Source: Larix sibirica
Taxonomy: Eukaryota > Streptophyta > Pinopsida > Pinales > Pinaceae
Reading direction: 5' to 3'
DNA length: 21,372 bases
NCBI GenBank assembly: GCA_004151065.3
Contig: NWUY0300003815.1
Location: forward strand, 23,673-45,044
The notes under the pieces were generated by a model. The model was given only the letters and a program-made list of their open reading frames with translations. It made no database searches and was not told where the DNA came from. Position numbers and translations under genes: made by a program. Within the stretch, counting starts at the first letter, position 1. Every line of letters starts with the position of its first letter. Below are positions 1 to 9,205 of the stretch, one piece after another.

Positions 1-567
1 AATAAATTAAGTTACCAGGCATCTTCGAGCTACAACCTAGAAGAGTTTCCTGGAGTGATAACACTCTCGACTCCCTACGAAGCATGCCACAATCAAGCTG
101 TTCCTCCGCAACAGTTTTGTGGTAGCCCGGGAGAACTGGGCTGTAACAAGAATTGGCAGCATGCAGTGGGCGATAATGGCGGTCTGGTGAACCTGGATTC
201 TCCTCGTGGGCAAGATAGCCCCTCCCTTGAATTTCTCACGTAAGTTCTAGACCTGGAATCCCAGGTCCATTGGCTCAGGGGTGACCTCTCTGATATGAAG
301 AAAGCGATATCTCACCTCGCTACTTTCGTTCAAATTTCTAACTCCGAAGTCTGGAATAGCAATGGCAAGATGAAGTATTACTTTGATAAGCTGGTTGGCA
401 AGTTTAACTCTTTCCATAGCTGCTTCAGAATAGTGGAAGCCAAAGTTGATTGCATGGGAACCAACAACAGAAACAACCCCTCCGTCATCCTAAACATCGA
501 CGATGAAAATGTTGGTGCAACAACAGGGAGCAAGGATAAGAACGCTCGACCCCATCATGTCAACTGA
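1..567 (+). pseudogene. ORF remnant with coiled-coil-like segment in a poly(A)-tailed retroelement
   Basis: The frame is open from the window's left edge, with one in-frame TAA at 241-243, and then continues in the same frame to the TGA at 565-567. The second half has leucine/valine/isoleucine spacing typical of a short amphipathic or coiled-coil helix (LESQVHWLRGDLSDMKKAI, about 250-320). Unlike the LINE 3' ends elsewhere in this window, no RNase H motif precedes the tail. About 270 bases of UTR-like sequence and an A-run follow, so this is the 3' portion of something retrotransposed through poly(A) RNA. It could be a LINE ORF1-only derivative, a LINE subfamily with an unusual 3' ORF, or a processed pseudogene. 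I do not recognise the protein. A CAA to TAA change would explain the stop. Confidence 0.45.
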
Positions 568-849
568 CTCTCTTTCTGTCTTCTCCTCTCTGTGTTTTGG
601 CAGCTCTTTTTTGGTTTGGATATTGCACTACTTCTTATATGTATTACTTCTGTAGTTTTCTCTTAGGGCAGTTTGTTAAAAATTTCAGTTGTAGCAGGCC
701 TAAGGCTATGTTTGAAGATTAGAGACTGGATTGTGAAGAGCTTGTCTCGAGAGCTCTTGTTTTTTGGGATCAGTCTCCCCTACACTTTGTAATATGTTTT
801 CTCTTTTTAATATAAAAGCTCGTTACCTGTTTCTGTAAAAAAAAAAAAA
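568..849 (+). other. 3' UTR and poly(A) tail of the left-edge retroelement
   Basis: T-rich sequence follows the TGA and carries an AATATAAAA polyadenylation-like signal at about 809-817. It ends in 13 consecutive A at 837-849. The sequence immediately after the tail belongs to a different element (minus-strand copia-like leader), so 849/850 is an insertion boundary. The left target-site duplication lies outside the window and cannot be checked. Confidence 0.6.
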
Positions 850-890
850 CAACATGGCCATATTGTGGATCTAAACCCACCTTCATTGTT

Positions 891-907
891 ATGGTTCAGG
901 ATCCCAA
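891..907 (-). other. Degenerate primer-binding site of a minus-strand copia-like element
   Basis: Read on the minus strand this is TTGGGATCCTGAACCAT, which matches the common plant PBS TTGGTATCAGAGCCA (initiator tRNA-Met) with one extra base and a few substitutions. It lies just downstream, on the minus strand, of an LTR-like segment, as expected. The leader beyond it is cut after about 40 bases by the left-edge retroelement's A-tail. Confidence 0.45.
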
Positions 908-914
908 AATAGCA

Positions 915-1196
915 TGAAAGTAGAAGGAAAGAGTAACTCCAACCCTTGAGAATGAAATAAAAATAATGAATAAGAAGTATCTTTAAGGGGGAAACCTCCT
1001 TTTACAACATATCAAATGCACAAGATAAGATGATCTCTAAAACGAAGTCTCATTCCTATATATAGGAGACAAAGAGGTACAATTACAACTAAGGTCCTAG
1101 TAGACCATACAATTATTATTGAGGTTGTAGTTGACCAATAAAGACAATACTAATATAATAATAGAAATGTAATGTCACAATATATAGGGCTTAACA
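915..1196 (-). mobile_element. Copia-like LTR remnant (5' LTR, minus orientation)
   Basis: Read on the minus strand the block starts TGTTAAGCCC at 1196 and can end in CA at 915. It is about 282 bp and has a TATA-like CCTATATATAGG at about 1049-1060. A PBS-like sequence follows a few bases later. The region around 875-985 is clearly similar, in inverted orientation, to 15018-15108, which carries the same LTR-end plus PBS arrangement, so two fragments of one family are present. The short length suggests Ty1/copia; no coding sequence confirms it. The 3' boundary is approximate. Confidence 0.5.
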
Positions 1197-1879
1197 TTTT
1201 TGGACCCTCTAAACTCTTCTTGAAACTCCAAACATGTGTGATTAATGTGAGTTGGCACGATATCCACTTGTCATATCATGGTGGTCAACATGATAGGTCA
1301 ACTTCCAAGAGGCACAACTTTCACATATGAACTATGGTTAAGGTGATATTCACGTCATTGGAAAGATCTCGATGTGCATAATAGTGTCGAGAGGCTAGGA
1401 ACTTTGTTCACAAATTTTTTATCCCAAAAATTATTGTTTAAGGCCTCAAATGGGATCCAAAAGGTTCAATACCTCATTTCACATAAGTGGTACCTACCAA
1501 TAAAATGGGCCCTACAAGGTAATAGCTCCAATTTTCCGCCCATAAAGTAGCAAAATAGATGAAAAAATATATATATAATGATTCATTTTGGAACACTATT
1601 GATCATGTTGTTCATGTTTTTCACTTATATCATAGTAGTATTTACATTTAATTACATGAATACTACAAAAGGTTTATAGAACTATTAAGTTTGAAGATAT
1701 AACCTCATAATGTAGCCAAGGTCAACATTAGATTTCCTTAGTCTCATATCTCAATAGTATCATTTCCAAGGCCTGAAAAAGTGGTAATCCTAAAAAATAA
1801 TAACATAAGGGTCCAAAAATGATATGAAAAGAAACGTGGAAATGGAATTGGATAAGTCTCTTCATTGTTCTTTATCAAA

Positions 1880-2575
1880 TGAGATCATATGATTTAAAGT
1901 GATAGCAATCCTTGGAATGAAGGTTCATTACACCAATTGATTGAAGGAGAGATTGCATCCCAACATTGAGGCACTCACATCCATTGGAACAAAGGCACCC
2001 ATGTAATTGAATGAGCTCATAAACTATGGAATGGGATGAGGTAACATCTATTAGGCACTCATGTGATTGAATGAGCTCATAAACTATGGAATGGGATGAG
2101 GTCACATCTATTGAAATGAAGGAAAACATATTTATTAGAATAATTCCATCCATATGTTAGGAAGGTTAGTCACACCATGATTTAACTCACACTATTAAAA
2201 GTGAGGGTTGATTGCAATCCTTTCAATGAAAATAGATCACATTGGTTTGAACAAGGTTTGATCACACCACTTGGATTGATTGTAGATCGCAACCATACCG
2301 ACAAATGGTAATCAATGTTGTTTAAGCAAGTGAGCTAGCAACCATATGGTGGAAGGGAATCACATAAGTTTCAATGAAGGGTGTTCGGGGTGGTTTAAAC
2401 AAAACTTAATCACACCTATAGAAGCAAGTATACATGCATCAATAAACACAAAGAGAAATCACTACCATTTTCATGAAGTTTACTTACACTTGTTGAAACA
2501 AAGGTACTCACATTACATTGAGGGGAGATCCATCCACTAGTTGACATGAAGGGAATCACATCTAACAGTGTGAGT
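1880..2575 (+). repeat. Degenerate repeat field with recurring ATCACA cores
   Basis: Irregular copies of a phrase resembling GAAGGGAATCACAT recur throughout (ATCACA cores near 2235, 2270, 2358, 2409 and 2555, with variants such as GTCACA and CTCACA). They are mixed with TTGATTG and TTTAAACAA-like phrases. Spacing is uneven, so this is an eroded minisatellite-like field rather than a clean array. It lies upstream of the TATA-like site near 2735. Confidence 0.45.
1993..2112 (+). repeat. Tandem duplication, two 60-bp units
   Basis: Bases 1993-2052 and 2053-2112 are the same 60-bp unit with only three differences, in perfect register. Each contains GAATGAGCTCATAAACTATG. The minus-strand frame across it stays open and repeats a short peptide, but that is a by-product of a period divisible by three. 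The low divergence suggests the duplication is younger than the surrounding decayed sequence. Confidence 0.95.
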
Positions 2576-3293
2576 GATATATCACTGGCCCGGGAAAGTG
2601 AAGAGCTTCGTGCCAAGAAACGTGATTTGGTGGAAGACAAGCAACTACCATTGGTTGGGTGAATGAAACATTTGGAATATGGGAGGATAAATAAAGTGGC
2701 ATTCTAAGATTTTCCAAGATGAATTTGAATAACCATGGCCCAGTCTATAAGTTTCCTTTAAATTGAAAATGAAAGGGGGGTTTGGGGGGATTTATTTAGA
2801 AATATAGGAAGTGTATTGATACTGAGAGATTGGATATTTTTAGAATGAATTCTTCAAGACATTATAACAATTGGAGATTGAGCCAAGGGGAAGGAAGCTA
2901 GCTTGGAGTTTGATACCCAATTCTCATTCTAAATGAAGATTGCAATCAAGATGGAGGAAAGAAATGTTGTTGTAGCATGGAGTCTTGTGCATGGTATTTT
3001 ATACTCATTATGGCCATTGTAATATATATTTCCATTTTGTTAAAAGAAATAAAAAATAACAATCAAATCCATTCCAATTTTGAAGTTTTTCCAAAGTGAG
3101 TTTCTCTAGTGTAAATATGTGCATCAAATTGTTTGGTTAAATGTGTTGTGCATTTTAATTTATTCTATTATTTTTAGTGATTAGATAGTAGAAGTACACT
3201 TTATCAGTTTTCATTAAATTATAAAAAAGTTATTCAAGGATCCATTATGCTAGGTTGTTTAGCAAGATATCTACTACAATTTACTGATGATAT

Positions 3294-3304
3294 TGGTATC
3301 AAAG
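3294..3304 (+). other. Primer-binding site of the Ty3/gypsy element
   Basis: TGGTATCAAAG matches the initiator tRNA-Met complement TGGTATCAGAG at ten of eleven positions. It follows an LTR-type end (CTACTACA) by about 15 bases and precedes gag, which sets the element's orientation as plus. Confidence 0.6.
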
Positions 3305-3609
3305 TGGTTTTCTTTGAAATTTGAAAGGGATCACTTTGATTTAAATTCTTACAAGGTTGAAGAAGTTGCAAGGAGGTGGAGATTTTCATCTGAAGGACAC
3401 CAAAAATGGAGTAAATATAAGGTGGAAAAAATTTCAGGATCCAATCATGGGGAGAACCAATCATACATTGAGGAAAAGGCCATACTATCAAACCTGGAAA
3501 ATCAAATGACTCAAATGTCTTTGAATGTATCCCATGTGACCATTATCAAGTTAAATATGAGCAAGAACAGTGTTATCTTGGTTGTTACAATGATTTCCAT
3601 GCAAAACGA

Positions 3610-3917
3610 ATGAAGGCTACCTCATGAGTTGAGTTTTGATGATGAGGAGGTGATCATGAGAAGAATCCCAAACTAAAGAAACCAACATTAGAGAAAGAAG
3701 ATTGCAACAAAAACCAAGGACCATTCAAACTAGAGGCAATGATAGACATCCAACCATACAAGTACGTGAGATTGAATTCGTCAAATCAAATCAATGATTA
3801 CAACCACTGGAAAACTGTTTCAATGTACATGAATTGAGTGGAGCATGGATAGTTTATTTATTTCCTTTAAAGATGGAAGGTCATGCTTAGACATGGTAGG
3901 AGAGTCATATGGTAGCT
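3610..3917 (+). pseudogene. gag: gypsy gag, first part (capsid-like)
   Basis: The best evidence is at about 3867-3917, where the frame reads LKMEGHA*TW*ESHMVA, the conserved gag block usually seen as L-x-x-EGHA-x-x-WW-E in plant Ty3/gypsy elements. Two positions are TAG stops. Upstream, EAMIDIQPYK (about 3735-3765) fits the beginning of the capsid region, but the stretch between is degraded and appears to have lost residues. The frame is cut by the insertion at 3918, and the next expected residues appear after 5519. Confidence 0.6.
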
Positions 3918-4555
3918 TGAATACTATTGGGCCAATGAATTACAACAATGGATATTCAATCCATTGGCTTTAATTTAAATATCAATCTAGGGCTTGTAAA
4001 AACTTATAAGGTGCTTGCATTGTGTATGCAACTACAAACGTGTAACATGAAACTAGTATTCTAAAAAGGAAATGCTCAACTTCAACATTTGGCTCTTCTT
4101 AACCACTTACATCCTAGGCTCATGACCTTCTCTCATATCTGCCTTAACAATGTGCAAGGTGGATGAATATCTTAGAGTTACTGCTTTGGATTAAATATTT
4201 AAGTTAAGTAAGTCCATACGATCAAAATGAATCTAAAATCTTTGAGCTGCTACTAGGTCAATCAACCCTTACAACCTTAATAAAACATAGATTCGGAGGA
4301 CGTATTGTAAAGTGTTGAACATCGTAAATAAAGAATAACAAGAAAGTATATGCAATAAAACATCACACAAGTGTTTAATAGTAAAATAAATGCCTGGAAA
4401 TGTTAGAAAACAATTAAACTAGCTAATTGTAATTCTATCATAAGAGTGTGCAATGTTACTACATAAGTTTGTATTGTTACTACAGGAGTTTGAAATCATA
4501 AATTTAACAAGATTAAAATGTGATGGAAGATAAATATAGGGGTTCTCAATCCTTT

Positions 4556-4578
4556 CCTTGAGTGGACCCTACTCAAGG
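4556..4578. repeat. Inverted repeat, 8-bp arms
   Basis: CCTTGAGT and ACTCAAGG are perfect complements separated by 7 bases. The repeat lies inside the gag insertion. It could form a small hairpin; no function is evident. Confidence 0.7.
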
Positions 4579-4801
4579 ATAATTTAGAAAACCTTGTTAA
4601 CACACAAGACTACGCAGGAAGCAAAATAATTTTCTCTTTTATTCGAACTCTATTCATAATATCAGGGCAGCAAAGTGTCTTCTTCTACAATTTGAATTCC
4701 AAGAGCTCTATGAGAAATGATAATGCATAATGAAATTCAAAAACATTCAACTACAACCTATGATTTTATTTATACTAGAAATGGAAAACTAACTGAATGA
4801 T

Positions 4802-4823
4802 CCATCAATCCCTTGATTGATGG
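4802..4823. repeat. Inverted repeat, 9-bp arms
   Basis: CCATCAATC and GATTGATGG are perfect complements around a 4-base loop. The repeat is close to the minus-strand TATA-like box of the same insertion, on its downstream side in element orientation. It is a possible hairpin in the LTR transcript leader, but this is only a structural observation. Confidence 0.75.
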
Positions 4824-5519
4824 TAGCTAATCCTTTAAATTTTCATTGGTGTTTTATTAGATCCTATAATATTTGTGCAAATCAAACTCTTGAGGTAATT
4901 CAAGTTGTGTAGGGCCATAAATTCCTCCTTGAGTGTTGGAAACTTTTGGAGTGACAACGGGGACAGGATCCCTAGGAATACTCCTCATACTTCAATACTT
5001 TTTGGAATCATCAGTGAGGACTTTAGTGATTCAACCCCTTGCACTTTTAGACTTGGGACCGCATTAGTTTCATCAGTGAATTGTGTGCATGTTTACTCAA
5101 CATCACCTAAGAAACAAAGTACATCACATGCATTCAATACTCTAGGTAGATTATTCATAAGCAAATAACTAATGTCATAATAGCCTCAAGAAATATGAAA
5201 AGGCATATTTATTTATCAAGGATGAGAAAGTATTAAGGCAAAAAGTGTGTCAAATGTTTATACAAATGTTGGAAATTTAATCCTTGTGGTTATAGTAAAT
5301 TTTATTTTATTAGCTTTACTATTCACATGAAGATTCATAGGTGAATAGGAAGAGTCGTTGGGAATCCAAGAGACCTCTTGGAATATGAAACCAATGGTCA
5401 CAACATATTGTATTTATATGTGTATTATCTTAATGGAAAATGGGCATTCGTGATTATCTTTTATGAGTAATTCTAGCAACAAAAATGGGAAAAATATGGG
5501 TCATTATAGAGGCCCATCA

Positions 5520-6198
5520 AAGACTCAAATCTAAACCACCAATGACTTATTGGGATGTGTTCAAAGACCCCATTGCCATAGTTCTACTCTATTGGATATA
5601 AGTAGGAACAAAGGATACATTGGCTCTATCTCAATCAAAAACAAGGATATAATGTGCAATATTACACCACAAAATTTTGCAAGAGAGCAATTGAATTGGG
5701 TGTTTCTCTTAAGACCCAAAAAGTGTTCATTAAAAGTTTGGGAGGTTTGCATAACCAATTATAATACAAGTGATGTTCTTCAAGAAAAGGACCAATGATA
5801 AGGCTTGGTTGCATCAAGGGGGGTGAGAAGAAGATGCAATCTAGTGCACCAAAGTAGACAGAATAGCAAGGGAAGTCCAAGAAAGGATGGAAGAAGAAGA
5901 ATAAACCGAAGACGATGGAAACTACTACCCAACAAAACCAAAATTCTAAACCCCATTGTAAAGAATTTGATGTTAAGGGGAAATTAAAGGAAAAAAGTTA
6001 GAAGTTGTATCCAAAGCTTCACCTAAAGCACCATAAGCAGCAGAAAAGGAAGGCCTTGTTAGCAATTGAAATTGGAAACCATATAGAGTGTAGTGATGAT
6101 GTTGACAAAAATATAGCCTATACATCCACTCATAAAGAGGTAACCTACATAATTATAATCTTTAAGAGGAAAAGGGATATGTCCAAATATGTCATGTA
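5520..6198 (+). pseudogene. gag: gypsy gag, second part with eroded zinc knuckle
   Basis: Gag similarity resumes with RLKSKPPMTYWDVF (about 5521-5562). Next come pieces resembling the QFYxxGY...YTTEF...G(V)SL..KxFIKSLGGLHN capsid C-terminal region, spread over more than one frame (about 5570-5760). A lysine-rich stretch (about 5870-5960) precedes HCKEFDVKGKLKEKSWKLYP (about 5950-6010). This is the place of the CCHC knuckle, but only one cysteine remains and the histidine and later cysteine positions are substituted. The usual lysine-rich tail and a linker to protease follow. Multiple frameshifts make it non-functional. Confidence 0.6.
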
Positions 6199-6467
6199 AA
6201 AATTAATTTCAAGAAAAATAAGGTTGATTGTCATTTTGATCCCAGTTCACAATTAAATAAAGTATCAACCCCATTGGTAAAAAATCTTGGACTGGAAGTG
6301 TAAGACTATCCTTGACCTTATCCTCTGGGATGGGTAATTCAATATATGGAATTGAGAATCACTAAAAATTGCAACTTCATATTTTCCATTGATGTGAACT
6401 ATATTGATGAGGTAGTTGTGAATGTAATACCACTAGATGTATGTAAGATAATGCTTAGGAGCCCACA
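6199..6467 (+). pseudogene. gypsy aspartic protease remnant
   Basis: VDCHFDPSSQ (about 6223-6252) is the active-site region, with the aspartate at about 6238-6240; the glycine expected after it in gypsy proteases is lost. LGLEV*DYP*PYPLGWV follows, with TAA and TGA stops. Then comes IDEVVVNVIPLDVCKIMLRSP (about 6400-6465), which closely resembles the conserved end of plant gypsy protease. The frame is cut right after SP by the LTR block at 6468, and the continuation is found at 7682. Confidence 0.65.
6463..6467. repeat. Left target-site duplication of the 6468-7681 LTR (eroded)
   Basis: CCACA precedes the LTR and CCATG (7682-7686) follows it. The two five-base sites differ at the last two positions. 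Both differences are single deamination steps from a shared CCACG (CG to CA and CG to TG). Counting one copy of the site, the protease reading frame would resume with residues expected for the family. Confidence 0.45.
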
Positions 6468-7681
6468 TGTAACGTATAGGGTCGCCTATTTAAACCATTG
6501 AGAACACGGGGTACTCAAATTACATATCCGAATTCACCAATTATATCCAAATTCATTTTTCATCATTTTCATAATTAAGTTACAACAACAAAAATTATGG
6601 TCACCCAAATTGACATATGCATAAATTAACAATTTACAGGCAATTCAAGCAAATAATGCACACATAACATGGCAAGCAATTCCATGCATTTAGAAATTCA
6701 CATAGCAGTAAATTAACCAAGATAAACACATATATAATCATGGCATTGCATACACAGTAAGACGATTATCTTTTAATTATCCAATTAGATGCAGGTGAAG
6801 GACATTCCTCCCAGCATTAGGGTTTGTCATGCCATATATTTCTTTGACATGCCGCCCCCTATATGGGGCCATCGATCCACAAGGGAAAATCTATTTCCCA
6901 AACCTCCACATAGCTCAATCTCTCATGCAACCCACTAGTGCCGAAACCCCCTCCACAATTGTCCCAATCCTCAATTCTCTTTCCCAATCAACCTGCACAA
7001 TGCCAGGAACGAGACCCCTTCTCTGAACTAACAATTCATCCGACAGACTCTCGTTCCCCTCTAGCGCTCCAGCACGGGTTGGACAAGAAGTCTCTGAATT
7101 AAGACTCCAGGGCACAGAATCCAATCCAGGTTCCTAAGGGTATGCTACCCTAGCACCAAACTCTAAGGTGACTCCAAGGGTCAATGAAATGGACAATTCC
7201 CAGAGTGTAATCCTCATGAGGAAGACAAGTAAAACAATAGAAGGTGCATGAGTTCTCAACATCCTCTCCATAAGCATAATGATAATCCATAATAACAACC
7301 ACCCCTAATCATGATCACTCTCCCTTTTTATCTCCCCCCACTTGATCCCCTCTTAAGATAATTAACACGGCTTAATCAAAACATGACCCCCAGCTAGGGT
7401 TTAGAAACTTTGGTTAAATGGTTAAGGCTAAAGCGAGGAGATAAGCTAAGCCCACCAGAGTCATTTTCCCTTATCCCGCTATAACTTCCCCTCTTGTAGA
7501 GTCATATCCCTCCATATCTTATTTGTCCTTATTCCTTTGTAGTCGTCTAATATTTTATATTAATATTAAAGATGTACATATTTACAAAGTCTTGGTCACC
7601 ATGGACCATTTGTTTATGGCTTCTAGCCTTTACATCAATATATACAAAATTACATTACGGGGTCAAAACTAGGGTATTACA
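6468..7681 (-). mobile_element. Solo LTR inserted between gypsy protease and RT
   Basis: This 1214-bp block reads TGTAACGTAT...GGGTATTACA, that is TG...CA with five-base inverted ends TGTAA/TTACA. It sits exactly where gypsy protease similarity stops and resumes. No PBS, polypurine tract or coding domain is present, so it looks like a solo LTR left by LTR-LTR recombination. On the minus strand it begins TGTAATACCCTA, the same 12 bases that begin the 9206 block. A shared internal phrase (TTAAAAGATAA..GTCTTA) lies at nearly the same distance from that start in both (about 904 and 847 bases). The orientation call rests on this match. Confidence 0.7.
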
Positions 7682-8760
7682 CCATGCGTGTATGTGTGGA
7701 ATTAACTTCACATGGAGGGAAAACCAATACCACTTGGTAAAAGATGGAAACGTTTCCAACGGTTAATCCTAAAAAAGGAAAATCAAACCTCTCCTTGCTA
7801 AGTGAACACTAGGAAAGAACGCTAATAAATACAAACAAGTTTGTATTATTATTCTTGAGAGAAAATCAATGGAACGAAGATAAAATAAAGGTCAAATCAT
7901 ACAAACCAAAGAAACATGTGGAAGCATACAAGGAATCCTTTCATAAACCCAAAGGGATACCATCAAAGAGGAAGACTAAACACAAAATTCAGTTGCTACG
8001 CAAATCTCCGTTTCCTAACATTGGATTGTATCACCAATCACAGTTGGAAGCGGAAAAAGTAAATCAATAGTGGCGACAGTTGCAACAACTATTAGCAAAT
8101 GGAATCATAATACCAAACACTTCACATTATGGGTCACCAATCATTATTCTTCCCAAGAAGGATAGAATTTGGAGAATGTGCATTGATTACAATGTGTTGA
8201 AAAATATTACCACAAAATTCCATTACATATTGCCACAAATTGATTATTTTTTAGATCCAGTGCAACAAGAAAAGTAGTTCACCAAGATGGACATGAATTC
8301 TATGTACCACCAAGTGTAGATGAAAGAAGAAGACACTTGGAACATTGCTTTCAAAACACAACAATGTCTCTATGAATGGTTATTTATGTCTTTCAATTTA
8401 TGTAATCCACTAGAGACTTTTATGCATGTGATGAATGATGTACTTTGTCCATTTATCAATTCTTTTGTAATTGTATATTTGGATGACATATTGATCTTCA
8501 CTATCATGTGGGATGAGCATCTTTCTCGTTTGAAAAAAGGTGGAAAAAAGTAATGGAGGGATTGAAGAAGCACTAGCTATTTAAAAACATTAAGAAAGTT
8601 GAGTTCACTAAACAATGCCTTGTTTACCTTGGACATGTGATCAATGGAGGTGAATTTAAGATTGAGACCATCAACCAATGACTCACTGCTACAAGTGTGG
8701 GAGAGGTGAGAAGCTATGTTGGGGTAACACATTAAATGATGAAATTCACTACATTATTTT
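7682..8760 (+). pseudogene. gypsy reverse transcriptase remnant
   Basis: The start continues the protease-RT linker (FTWRENQYHLVKDG, about 7706-7750). RT motifs follow in order: GIIIPNTSHYGSPIIILPKKD (about 8100-8163), WRMCIDYNVL, FTKMDMNSMYHQV (about 8278-8316), WLFMSFNLCNP, then the catalytic VYLDDILIF at about 8474-8500. NIKKVEFTKQCLVYLGHVI (about 8587-8643) is the thumb/connection. The YLDD box is intact, but TAG stops occur at about 8068, 8275 and 8317, and a frameshift lies near 8545. From 7855 to 8553 the frame is otherwise continuous. This is Ty3/gypsy type by motif wording and PR-RT-RH order. Confidence 0.8.
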
Positions 8761-8889
8761 CTGCAATCATTGCTCCAGTTCAAGCAATAGCCACAAATGT
8801 GCATAGGTTTCAATAGGGAAAACAACATAGAGATTGTTCGATCAATTGAAAATGAAGATCAATAAGCCACTTATTTTGGTAATGCTTAA

Positions 8890-9205
8890 TTTGAAATAGT
8901 GATTTGAAATTGAGATTGATGCAAGTAGGCATGCCATGGATGGAGGAATACCCATCAACTATCACTTTGAATTATTTCACGAAGTTGTTTTGAAATATCC
9001 CACATATAATCAAGAGCTCTTTGTGTTACTGAAAGCTATGAAGAAATGGAAGCATTGCCCACTTGATAAGGAGATTTTAATCCAAACCAACCACCAAACT
9101 CTTTAGTATCTGTAAATTCAAACCAAATTGCAACAGGTGAGGCATTACAAATGGATGGAATTCCTACAACAATTTAATCTCATTATCAAGTATAAGAAGG
9201 GATTG
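8890..9205 (+). pseudogene. gypsy RNase H remnant
   Basis: FEIEIDASRHAM (about 8903-8938) carries the first catalytic aspartate. VLKYPTYNQELFVLLKAM (about 8985-9040) carries the glutamate. The third catalytic position reads QTNHQTL (about 9083-9103) where the family normally has a T-D-H motif, so aspartate has become asparagine, a single G to A change. The domain runs on through HYKWMEFLQQFNLIIKYKKG to about 9202 and is then cut by the LTR block at 9206. Several stops break the frame. Confidence 0.7.

Larger units (their letters stand above)
1197..3278 (+). other. Non-coding region, probably including the 5' LTR of the gypsy element
   Basis: No supportable gene is present here; the small ORFs lack recognisable motifs. 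The right end reads CTACTACA at 3271-3278, sixteen bases before a tRNA-Met-type PBS, so it should be the end of an LTR. A TATA-like TCTATAAGTTTCC lies near 2735 and a TGTAATATATATTTCC stretch near 3015, which would fit promoter and polyadenylation parts of that LTR. The degenerate repeats upstream (about 1880-2570) would then lie in U3. The LTR start is not identified, and 1197-1880 may be older flanking DNA. Confidence 0.35.
3918..5519 (-). mobile_element. Candidate solo LTR inserted in gypsy gag
   Basis: Gag similarity stops at about 3917 and resumes at about 5520, leaving 1602 bp that start TGAATACTATTGGGCC and end GGCCCATCA, that is TG...CA with short inverted ends (TGA/TCA, with TGGGCC/GGCCCA slightly inside). 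On the minus strand there is a TATAAATAAA box at about 4765-4774, midway in the block, which favours minus orientation. No coding domain was recognised. The flanking five bases (TAGCT and AAGAC) do not match, so target duplication is not shown. It could instead be another kind of insertion. Confidence 0.45.

Noticed and set aside
240-265. GTAAGT at 240-245 as an intron donor that would remove the in-frame TAA
   Set aside because: The nearest acceptor-like CAG is about 20 bases away, far too close for a plant intron, and the reading frame continues sensibly across the stop.
2346-2640. Overlapping ORFs on both strands near the repeat field
   Set aside because: Low-complexity translations of degenerate repeats, without motif or conservation evidence.
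4905-5168. 87-codon plus-strand ORF inside the gag insertion
   Set aside because: No recognisable motif, no start context and AT-rich composition; it lies within a TG...CA block that otherwise lacks coding features.
6829-7124. Small ORFs on both strands inside the 6468-7681 LTR
   Set aside because: They overlap each other, have no motifs and lie in a non-coding LTR.
9000-9205. AAGTATAAGAAGGGATTG before 9206 as a polypurine tract, making 9206 the gypsy's own 3' LTR
   Set aside because: The purine-rich stretch is the coding sequence of the conserved YKKG region of RNase H. Gypsy-like sequence resumes after 10385, and the block's end does not resemble the sequence upstream of 3278 beyond CTACTACA.
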